Under the pieces are notes generated by a model that was given only the letters and a program-made list of their open reading frames with translations, was not told the DNA's origin and did no database searches. The position numbers were made by a program, and so were the translations under genes. This document shows, piece after piece, positions 36,262 to 46,412 of a DNA stretch of 64,000 bases. The DNA is from Drechslerella dactyloides. Taxonomy: Eukaryota; Ascomycota; Orbiliomycetes; Orbiliales; Orbiliaceae. The stretch is from the NCBI GenBank assembly GCA_020064725.1, contig JAGTWJ010000019.1, forward strand, positions 4,836,001 to 4,900,000. Direction: 5' to 3'. The number at the start of each line of letters is the position of its first letter. The first letter of the stretch is position 1.

Positions 36262-37983
36262 ATGAATGAGCACGAGAAGGAGCAAGCCCGCCTACGCAAA
36301 GAGAACGAAGAGCGGGCTAAGAAGACCGCGGAAGACCTCACATCCAGGTGGACTGAAGAAGACGTCAAGATAGCTGACAGCGTCCACAACTTCCAAAATG
36401 AAGGTGAAAAATTCAGGACACAATGCAAAGAATTTTTAGCGAGATTTGACGGATACACAGCAAAACTTCACGAGATCCCCAGGCAGGTCACGCAAGCCGT
36501 CGAATCTCTAGGAGAAGGTTTACGCCATCTTAGGACGGTAGCCGCCGATTTGTCGGGAGATTACGATGCAGTGACAGCCTGCGCTGCAGATGAAGATATT
36601 GGCCTTCGTCAAGATGACCAGGAGTTTAAAAACCTGAGTGAGGATGCCCAAGAAGCTCTGAAAAGACGTCAATCCATCGCGAACAGCCTAACACTCGCAA
36701 ACGACATGATAAAAAAAACGGAAGCGACTGCGACAACATGCTTCCAAACTCTTACTGATCTCCACGCAAAGGTATGGCTATGCATTGTTGAGAATTGATA
36801 TGGACTACATTCTAAATACGATATATGATGGTAAAGGCTGATGGAGCTGTTAAACTGATGTAGGTCACAGAGTTAGAGGCAGCAGATGCCACTACTTTAG
36901 ATAGAGATCTCAGACAGTTTTCCAAGAAAGTTATCGCCGAAATATGTGTCTTCGAGACAGATGTCTACAGAGACCAAGAGCTGCAATACGCCGTGGAACA
37001 GACGCTGGAAAGGCAGTGCAAAGCGTTAAAGTCTACGAAGAAGAAATTATCAAGAGTAGAATTCATTCGAGACTTTGTAAGTGCGCTGAAATTCCTTCCT
37101 CCTCATTCCTAAGTACGTGTACTGTTCAAATTTGGAGTGGGTTTCGGATCTTATCACGCCGCCGTGATAAACGTTCGTGAGCTTTTCTCGAAGGCAACCT
37201 TTATGACGACGTGAAATGTTTCGTGGTCTAATATGTTAGATAAGCCTCATGATGTATATGTACGTGGCTAACTACGCTGACGCCCAGGTAAAATCGAGAA
37301 CTCCAATTGATATGATCGCCCGGGTTCAACTAAGGGTGATGGGAATCCCAGAGACCGAAAGCTACGAAGACGGTGTTGAAATCCTACAAGAAGAGATAGA
37401 AAAAACTAAGAAGGAGCTCGTGAGGCTCAAGCACCACATAGGTCTTCTGAACGGATCCCGACATACGCTGGAGGACCTAGACGTACTCGCTGAGAAGCTA
37501 GATCGTCGAACCAATGAGTTATTAGGGCAGACGTCGGAAGTACTTGCCCAGATTCGGCCGCAAGAGAAGGGATTCGGTGAAGTATGGAAGAGTGCCCGGA
37601 CGCTCAAAATACTTATCAGCGGTGCTGCTACGGGCAGCATCTGCAAGGACGACTATGTACAGGGCGTGCTCCGGGTCTGCAGCGTTACGCTGTTTCACGA
37701 AAAGCTACAGGGGGACGCCAAGGAGATATGGGAATCGATTGTGAAGGGATATGAAGGAATGGAAATGTCGCAAGAGGTCAAGAAACTCGTGGATAACACG
37801 TGGGAACATATTGAGAATTGTAACGGCCCAATTGGGGTTGAACTCAGACGCCAAAAGGAGGCTGCTGCGCAAGCGAAGAGGAAGGCCAAGGAGTTAGCCG
37901 CTCTGGATGATATGCTTGCTGATCTCACACTGCATGCCCCTCCTGCTACAAATTCGAAGATGCCAGCTCGTTTCCCCGTCTAA
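36262..37983 (+). CDS. coiled-coil protein, divergent partner gene
   Basis: Three exons (36262-36771, 36864-37076, 37288-37983; all phase 0) give 472 residues from MNEHEKEQARLRKENEE. The protein is almost entirely charged helix: heptads over about 1-60, around 120-240 (QSIANSLTLANDMIKKTEAT, TLERQCKALKSTKKKLSRV) and 260-330 (EEIEKTKKELVRLKHHIGLL). A less charged block about 350-385 (LKILISGAATGSICKDDYVQ) and an Ala/Lys-rich C-terminal helix follow. There is no signal peptide or clear membrane helix, so it should be cytosolic. I do not recognise the family. Its head-to-head position with the 854-residue coiled-coil gene suggests, but does not prove, that the two are co-expressed. Confidence 0.75.
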
Positions 37984-38286
37984 GTCAATATGAATATAGC
38001 TTCGTAGTACGTAGGCCTAATATTTAGAGATTTGCTGAATTCTTTGCTTTCGTGCAATAAATTGTAAACATGTACAGCGAACCAGTATGTAAGATTGTAG
38101 GGCATAGACCTCCTGCCGAGCGCGGGAATCGACAATTGGCAATACATACATTTCCACGACAAGACATATACATCTTACTATTAATTTTCAGTTTGAATTG
38201 CTGTTAGTAGGCCCTTATGATACATTATTCTGGCTTCTCGCAGCTTAGCGGTGTGGGATTTAGCTTTGTCTCGCGGGCCAGAAGCT
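37984..38286. other. intergenic, convergent ends
   Basis: About 300 bp between the 3' ends of the plus-strand coiled-coil gene and the minus-strand secreted-protein gene. No feature beyond presumed 3' untranslated sequence. Confidence 0.5.
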
Positions 38287-40123
38287 TTAGCTTCCGTCCG
38301 GGTAGCTCTCGTACCCATAGCTCAAGACGGCATCATAGTTGGAAACGTTATACTGGAAGTATCCAGGCGACCGTCCAGACATTGCTCTGCAAACATACAC
38401 ACCACGAGTATACTCCCAGTAGACATTAAAGCTTCGATAAATTGTTGACGGCGAACCAGTCCTCGCGAAAGCGGCGCACGCGTTGATGGCATCACAGCCG
38501 TTACTCGTTGTAATTTCCGTCTCTATAGGCGCCGGGGAGCCTGGCGGATTCGCAAGGTTGTCATCATTGAGCGTATAGCCGGGTACCCAACGGTGCTGGT
38601 GATAGACGATGCCAGGCTGTGCGACAGCGGCGCACTCAAGCCCGTAGAGTGAAAAGTCGCGTATGTCGATAGTATTCGTCCGGGAATAATGGTACGCCTC
38701 TCTCACGCGATTGCTTGGGATGTTCCACGCGGATGTATCTGTGAAATTCACAGGATTGCCATTGCTGTCTACAAAGCCATCGCAGCTCCATATGATGCTC
38801 TGGGTACCGTAATAGCGCGTTAAAGCGTAGGAGAGCCACCGGTTTCTGGCGGCTCTGAGAGCACATTGGAAGACGGCTTCACAGAGAGATTCTGCAACGA
38901 TAAATTCATGCGGAAATGGGACGGTCGTGTCCGGGTTAATAAAACGCGTGACGAAGCCGGTGCCAGCATAGAGAAGGCTCATGTCCCATAGTTGGTTTTG
39001 GCGCGGCTGTGGGACGGTGACGGTGTCGGATATCGGGCAGGGCGTGGGGTTACCGGGTGGGTAGATAGTGGTGAAGGTAGGCCTGAGGTCGATGAAGGTT
39101 GAGGTGGTAATGGATACCCGTGTTTCTATCGTCGTCTGCCTGAGGGTGGTCGTGATGCTCTTCGTAATGGTCTGGTGGCAGGGCAGAGTTTTGGTGGTCG
39201 GCTTGCAGATTGTCTTCGTTTTATGAACAGTCTTGCGATGCTTGTAATATGTCGATGTCTTTGCCAAATAGCGGCGGATCGTCTTCTTCGGTGCAAGTTT
39301 GAAATAGCAGTCTATATTCAGGTGTGAAACGTCGGCACGTCACGATTAAAGACTGGTTATATGCGCCCCAATGTTCATTTCGAGGCTCGATACTTACAGC
39401 AGGCTGCGGAGAGGGTTGCATCATCCAATACGGCTCTCCTTTCGACCGCAGTCGGACTCTCTGCAATGGTCAAGGTCCTATTCCACGCCACAGTTCATTA
39501 GCATTCTTAGCTGTCATATCCATTATTGTATCTCAAGGTATTATACAGGCGATCGAAGGAGATTTTGGCAGACATATGTTTAAAGTAACTTACGTATCGA
39601 TTGAAGTACTCGTTGTTGTAGTCGTAGAGACTGAAGTTGTCTCTACAGTCACCCAGGAAGTCAGTGTCGCGACAGCTACAGTCTTCGTGGTAGGTATGCA
39701 AGGGTGCCGTGTGATAATCCTGGTAGGGGAGTATCGATATCTCGTGGCCACCTGCGTTTGAGTGCAGGTATCGTATTTCGTGACCTTGCGGTAGTTGACC
39801 TCCGTCGTCGTGCATGGTGGCCGCTGCGTCCGAGCTATATATCTGAATATCAGCAAGCGAACACAGTTTAAGCCTCACAGATGACTTTTCAAATCAACAG
39901 TGTAATGGATGAACGTTGGCCAATAGAAATCACACGACTTACGAAATTTTCGGGAATCATGGCAAATCCGCTTGAGATCAAGATTCTTTGGACACTGGCG
40001 TAAGATTACCTGGCAGCTGTAACACTGGTTGTTGTGAAACCAATTGGCGACAGTGGGCTGAAGCTGCAGCACAAAGAGCAACAATCCAAGCAAGAGCTTG
40101 AAATTCGGCAACCTTAGATCCAT
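38287..40123 (-). CDS. secreted Thr/Ser-rich protein, unknown function
   Basis: Proposed five exons: 40123-39943, 39834-39594, 39458-39398 (61 nt), 39285-38287 for the remainder, giving about 493 residues in four joined blocks. The first exon encodes a strong signal peptide (FKLLLGLLLFVLQLQPTVA) and a Cys-rich start (NNQCYSCQVILRQCP). Exon 2 and the next block are extremely Thr-rich (TTTTTSTSIDT, TITKSITTTLRQTTIETR), the usual look of O-glycosylated wall or secreted proteins. The C-terminal 280 residues look folded, with Trp and Cys at IIWSCDGF, LECAAV, GCDAINACAAF and VYVCRAM. I found no in-phase way to skip the 61-nt exon, but that middle section is the weakest part. No GPI signal is evident. 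Family not recognised. Confidence 0.6.
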
Positions 40124-42579
40124 GGCGGGAAAACCGTTATAACGGCAGCCAACGGTCAGCCGTATATAGCGGGGAATCTGGGGTAAGTGACAAGAGTTGG
40201 CTGAGCAAGACTTCAGGCGGACCGTGGGGCGAGTCAGCGCCTACTTATTCGAATATTCCCAGAACCGGCGCATGTTCAGCTGTGTGACCACAACCTCAGG
40301 CGAGTCTGGGTTGAAGACTAACAACGGCCAAGCCGTCTATCGCATTCCGCAGAATGCATATTCTTGTTGATAAAATTACTAAATAAATTACTCAAGTGAG
40401 TATAGATAGCGGCCCGCGTCTGCGTGCACTGCATGTGTAAGGTCACCCGTCGGGTCATGCATCGAGCATGGTGCAATTCTGTGTATTGTGCATATGGAAA
40501 ATTGGATTACCCCCTTGGTGCCAATTTAACTCCTGCAGTTAATTGCTGCACCCCTGATCCTGCGATTTCATCTGGTTCACAGCGCGACTCTTTTCACTTG
40601 TGCCTCTCGGCGGCCAAGAATCCAGGTTACATTATAGTGCAGGCTTGCGCTCTTCCCAGCGCGGTGCGGCTGACCAAAGCCAGGTAGTAAAACTACTTAT
40701 TTACTTCAAATTTCGTTTGGTGCCGAGACTTGGTCCATCTATTGATGTTTGGGGCGGTATTACAGCTGTCGACTCCAGTTGTCTGGAGTTTTTTACTTCT
40801 ATCAACAGAGTCGACGGAAATTTTTTATCAACTCGGATCAGAGTCAAAGTTCCCAACTTATCCAATGAAGACGAAATCTCGAGGAAGAAAACTGGGGCGC
40901 CTTTGCGCGCATGCAGGCCTGCAGGGTGGAAATAGACGAGAAAACTAAGCTCCCTTGAGCTAGTCGACTGGCATCCCAACCGGTCAATCGATATTATCGA
41001 ATGGAATAGCAGAGTGTAACCGGAAAGTCAATTTCGAATTTCTCGTGTAGGCCATGTGCAGAAGATTCGAAAGCTTCGCGCTTAGGATTTGCCATCCTTG
41101 TCGGGTTATCGTCAGACTACAAAGAAACGGAGGTCAAGTCGGAATCAGGCCAGTGCTGCAGTTAGTTAGGACATGACCTTGAACTTTCCGAACACTGACG
41201 AACCGCGTTTGCAGCCTCTGTTAACTTGCGTTGGGTCTCGTGTTGCAGTTGCGGTTACCCGCTGCATCCCGCCCGATTTATAATCCTTCCCGCCCGAATC
41301 TTCTTCGAGATGCATACAGGTCCTCCTGCGCGCAGCCTCCGTGGCGAGTAAGAAGAGGCTCTCCGGCGTCAGCATCTGAGTCAAGCCATGCCCGTGTACT
41401 GGCCGCACGTGGCGGTTTGAGCAGGCTACATGTCCTAAGACGAGTCCCCGGAGGATTGACATCATAGCCATGCCCGCACAGGTTTCTCGCCACAGTGCTG
41501 GACGAATGAGCAACTTTGAGGTTACGATCGGGAAAACTGAACTGAGGTATATGTTTGGTGCGAAGCGACCATGCCAGTAGAGCCGAGGGGCGGTACATAA
41601 GGACACAGTCTCAACCCTCCCAGAGACAGCAGCCGTCGGCCCAATCGTCGCTGTCGTCTGCATCATCAAGCCATCATTTCGTCGTCATTAGCTCTGCCGG
41701 CTGCCGAGCCTCAGCTTTATCATCACGTAGACTTTTGCAATTTTGGCATCCATCATAACGCTCCCTGGTATACCAGCTGATACAAAGATCGAAGTAACAC
41801 TGCCGCAGAGCTGCAGAGAATCTCCCCAGTATACACCAACGAATACGTATACCGAACACGTTTATCTATCTGCCTGGATCCAAAGAGTCCTACTTGTATT
41901 GAATATACGACTATCCTGGACAGCTATTCTATTTTCCTTCCTGCGTGGCCCGCTTGGCCATCCGCATCCGCACTTGAGCAGTAGTGTCTTGTCGTCTACC
42001 CTACCTTGCTTCTAGCGTCATCCAGCAAAGTATTCTTTAGTATTACAGACTGAGTGTGCAAGCCGCCCTTACTTTATTACATTTGCCCTGCCCGCCCTCT
42101 TTTCCGAGTCTGGTCCAGGTCGCGAACCAACAGAGCCGCGAAAGCGACGGAGACGATCTAATCCAGGGTGCTAGCCCGCTGCTTTCAAATCTATTCTTGT
42201 CCTGCCTGATATTAATTCGTGTACCCGTAGCCCGCATACGCCGCCCGTTCGATCCTTCCTTTCTATACATCCTTACACACCTCTATAATTCCCCTCTCCG
42301 TCGTCGGCCCTTCTGCTCTTGCATCCATTTTCTTTGTTCTTCCCTCTCCTTGTCATCTCACCGCGAACCAGTTTGGACGCGGCATCGATCATCTCCCCAG
42401 CCAGCCGAATAATCCCGGATTCCAGAGTTCAACCTGTTGGCCTAGTACCAATACTCTCCACCGTCGCAAAGTTTCACACGATTCCCGGCTGGGAGACGCA
42501 ATAGAAGTCGCTCTTGTGAAACCGCGGCACATAAACAAATCCTCCGGTTGCACGACGTTCTCTGGGGAAGTGGTTCACG
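40124..42579. other. intergenic stretch
   Basis: About 2.5 kb without a supported gene. A 167-codon minus frame (41166-41669) is contradicted by equally long frames on the other strand and has no motif. Composition becomes more GC- and CT-rich from about 41.7 kb, approaching the kinase leader. Confidence 0.45.
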
Positions 42580-43836
42580 ATGCCGATGATCGAGGTAAGT
42601 CCACGCATTTCTCAGCTAGCCCTGGCTTCCTCATTTGAGGCTGGTGGTCTACCTTTTTTGTGTCGTCATTCTACGCAACCTTCTTTTTTCCTTTACTACC
42701 CCGCTATCATCCACCACGTTGGTTGCATTCCTTAGCACACGAGATATCATGCACTTCTAAAGGGTTCACGATGAGGGGTCCCTCCTTTGGACCTCACGCC
42801 GCCGTCAGAAGCGTATTGATCACCCAGTTTGCTTCATGTTGGCAAAAGACCCGACAGCAGGATAGCTGCCTCGTTTTCGGCTGGTCGGGCCCACCAATGG
42901 TTCTCACGCCGCGTCCACTGTGTGGCTTGCTCCCATGCCGTCATTTCTCTTCCCAGAAAGAGGGGCTGGTGCTCCAGCAGGACCCTCAAGAAGCGAACGC
43001 CCAGCCCTGCTCGAACTGCCCCGTTCGGTTGGTTAAGCTGGGTTTTTCAGGCGCGAGAACCCCAAGCTGGTCGCGATAGACGTCATTGCACATGACGACC
43101 AGCAAAACCATGGCGGCCACTAGCTGGATCACATAAGCACAGCGTTCACGATTTTTTTTCTCTCGGTTCGTTAACAGTATTGTCATAACCTTGTTTTGCT
43201 GGTGTTTCTGAGATGCACGATGTTCCTTTGCGAGACGGAAGCATCTGCCATGTGCCGCATGCTTACTCGCAATCATCTTCATCACGCTTATGTTAGCCCT
43301 GAATCAGAGGATGATCGAGTTCCTACGATTGGGTCCAGTTAGATCTATCGTGTATGCATATGCATACTAGCTTCCATCCGCATGCCTTGATATCTGTTTG
43401 TCGTTGCATTCCTAAGCCTGTTGCGATAATAGCCGTCCTGCTTCTGGTTTGACCTTGTAACTCATACCCGGCCAGCATTCGCCTGCCGTCCTTGCTTAAC
43501 AAGTGGCTTTCATGGCGGTGGTATTTATTATATCGCAACTGCCCCGGCGTTGGTGTTGGCGGGACTGCCGTGCGCGTCCGGTCTGTTGGAGGAATCAAAT
43601 TGGCTCTGGTTGACGTTTGCCGGTTTTGGCGGCTGCGCAACGTCATCCTGTCTTCATCCCACAAGCTCAGTCAGCTGCATGACGCCCCTCCACCCGCGCA
43701 CCACGACATCTAACCCCATTTGTCACCCTTCCCGCCTTCTTTGTACCCAGCATCTCAATTCCGTCTTCTCGATACCTCTTCCCTATCCTCCCGTCTATCT
43801 ACTCCTACCGCTCGACAGTTACTAAACATTGCCACC
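42580..43836 (+). promoter_or_regulatory. leader of the kinase gene, possible upstream exon and intron
   Basis: ATG at 42580 opens a five-codon exon (MPMIE) that ends in a consensus GTAAGT donor at 42595. A pyrimidine-rich tract (43690-43815) precedes a CAG at 43816-43818. Joining them is in phase with the kinase start (MPMIE, then LLNIATMASH), so this may be a 1.2-kb intron in the leader or an alternative N-terminus. The downstream ATG has the strong context GCCACCATGG at 43831-43840. Confidence 0.45.
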
Positions 43837-46412
43837 ATGGCCTCCCACATGCAGAACCTAAAAAACTTCATCCGCCACGGCAAGCAAGCCCGAGATCCGG
43901 GGCCGGCTCCCGCGACCACCGCCAGCACGCATGCCCACGCTCACGCCGTCCACGATCCCCCATCCGATCATCATCATCATCACAAGCATCATGGCGAGAA
44001 GGCTGGAGAGCACTCGGCTGCTGCCAGTGGAGCACAGGCCAATCTAGCTGCCCAAGCCGAGAACCAAGCTTCCCATAAGCAATCGCCAAAACAACATATC
44101 GCAGAGGAGTCCGAAGACCGAGATACAGCTGTTGCGCGCATAGTAGCGGAGGAGCGGGAGAGCAGAGGAAAGCTACCGCGATATCCTGGCTTGGAACGAT
44201 GGATCTTGATCGAAAAAATGGGAGACGGTGCCTTCAGCAACGTCTATCGTGCGAAAGATTCGTTAGGAGAGCTGGGAGAGGTCGCCATCAAGGTGGTGAG
44301 AAAGTATGAACTGAGCTCGAGCCAGGTAAGCTTCATTTCCCCTCGGCCCTGTGGCATCCAGCCCTGTGGCATCCTCGTGTCTTTTCTTCGGAGTCCAGCA
44401 GCGATCCAGTCCTACCTGCGAAAACCCAGCCAGCCCAGATGAGATGTGGATACCCATCCCGGCATTAAATGATCGGACGGAGAGCTCCAACAACTTTCTT
44501 TGATGGCTTCCCATTTCATTTCATCCCATATGAAATTCTCAAGGCAAGAAAGTGGAAACCCAAGGCCCCCAGCAGTTGTGTAAATATATTACATAAGTTT
44601 CTCTGTCCGATGCAGCCTGGTGTCCCTACTATTCGACGACCGACCTACGGCATCTCATTCTGGATGAAACGTCTCCAGCTCGGCGATTACGACGGATCGA
44701 GATGACAACCTCCGGACGGTCTTTATTCTAGCTATTGCTTTGGCGATGACGCTTTTGGAGACCAATAATAACCATTTCTTCCGCCGACGTCTCGGTTCAA
44801 CGACATATGTAGGGCGCCAATCACATGCATCCGGACTTCAAGAAGATCCCAAAAACCGTTGAGGTGCGGTAAATTTATTCGTGTAGTATTTGTTATTTGC
44901 GCGTTGGCGTGGTTAGGAGGAGCGTCTTTTGTACCTCATACTTGTTTTCGCCCCTTGCATATATTGTTACTATACCTACTGCTCCTCCGATGTCGTACGC
45001 GATGTCTCCAAGCTGATTATACTAATTCGATATTCTTGCAGAGGGCGAACATCCTGAAGGAAGTCCAGATTATGCGACAACTCAATCACCCAAACATCGT
45101 CAAACTGATCTCGTTCTCGGAATCGAAATCTTACTACTATATCATTCTAGAATTATGTCAAGGCGGCGAACTCTTCCACCAGATCGTCAGGCTCACATAT
45201 TTCTCGGAGGATCTCAGCCGACACGTCATAGTACAGGTTGCCGAGGCTTTGCGCTATCTGCACGAAGAGAAGGGCGTCGTGCACCGGTATGTTAATAAAC
45301 ACTTTTATTTCCGAGAGAGGTGGATAGGTATCTGACGTCATATATCCAATAGCGACATCAAGCCGGAAAACCTACTGTTTGACCCAATCCCGTTCGTTCC
45401 GACCAAACACCCTAAACCTAAAAATCCAAACGACGAAGACAAAGTTGACGAGGGCGAATTCATCCCCGGTGTGGGAGCGGGAGGCATTGGACGGATCAAA
45501 ATCGCCGATTTCGGTCTATCCAAGGTCGTCTGGGACTCTGTCACGATGACACCTTGTGGCACCGTCGGGTATACAGCGCCCGAGATTGTCAAGGATGAGC
45601 GATACTCCAAGTCTGTCGACATGTGGGCGCTCGGATGCGTCCTCTACACCCTCCTCTGCGGCTTCCCGCCGTTCTACGACGAGAGCATCAGCGTTCTTAC
45701 TGAGAAGGTCGCCAGGGGACAGTATACGTTTCTGTCGCCGTGGTGGGATGACATCTCGAAGTCTGCACAGGACCTGGTCTCACACCTGTTAACGGTGGAT
45801 CCGGACTCCAGATACACCATAGAGCAGTTTATGGCGCACCCGTGGATCCGCAACACGGATGAGGAAACCCAGCCAGCTGCTGACGCGCCGCCGTTGGCAA
45901 CTCCTGCCGCATCACGGTCGGGCTACTATAGGGACGGCTCGCCTATGTTGTTGGATGACTTCACGCCCAGCGGCGAACGCAAGCGGATGGACTTCAGGTC
46001 TCCTGGAAACCTCGCGCTGCGCGAAGTATTCGACGTCGGATATGCCGTTCATCGAATGGAAGAAGAAACGAAACAGCGAAAGAAGCACAAGGCCAACTTT
46101 ACGAACTTAGCTGCGAACATGACATTGAACGAAGAAGACGAAGAATATGACGAGCAAGTTGGTGCGGTTATGGCTCCGATCGATGAAATGGAGGGTATGG
46201 AGCGAGATATGAGGCGGACTAGCATCAGCAATGCGACGGCTCAGAAACGCGCCCCTCCCGCGAAAGCGCAGCAACAACAGCAGCCACAACCGCAGAAAGT
46301 GGAAAGAGGCAGGAAGAAGGCTGGGTTTGAGTTGAGTTTGGATAACGCAACATTGTTGGGACGGAGAAAGAGGAATGTCGACGGCGGCGGAGTGGTCAGC
46401 GCCCAAGCTTAG
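43837..46412 (+). CDS. srkA: Srk1/SrkA-type calcium/calmodulin-kinase-like stress kinase
   Basis: Three exons (43837-44325, 45042-45286, 45353-46412) give 597 residues. This Ser/Thr kinase belongs to the CaMK group and matches fission-yeast Srk1 and Aspergillus SrkA, which act downstream of the Hog1/Sty1 stress MAP kinase. The kinase domain spans about 122-411: glycine loop GDGAFSNVY (129-137), VAIK lysine 152, HRDIKPENLL with catalytic Asp246, an insert rich in Pro/Lys/Asp (256-283), ADFG with Asp297, the activation segment MTPCGTVGYTAPE (310-322) and AHPWIRN. The N-terminus carries the family's MASHMQNLKNFIRHGKQAR start and a His-rich run (45-52). The tail is long and ends in basic sequence (RRKR). 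All catalytic residues are present. Intron 1 is 716 nt, unusual for this genome; intron 2 is 66 nt and interrupts the HRD motif. Confidence 0.93.
44326..45041 (+). other. unusually long intron (716 nt) in the kinase gene
   Basis: GTAAGC donor at 44326 and TTGCAG acceptor ending 45041, with TACTAAT-like branch sequence at about 45019. Flanking codons (SSSQ, then RANILKEV) join exactly where the kinase family is continuous. No coding frame inside is convincing. Confidence 0.75.

Noticed and set aside
41166..41669. 167-codon minus-strand frame
   Set aside because: Competing frames of similar length exist on both strands and no domain, signal or intron support is present.
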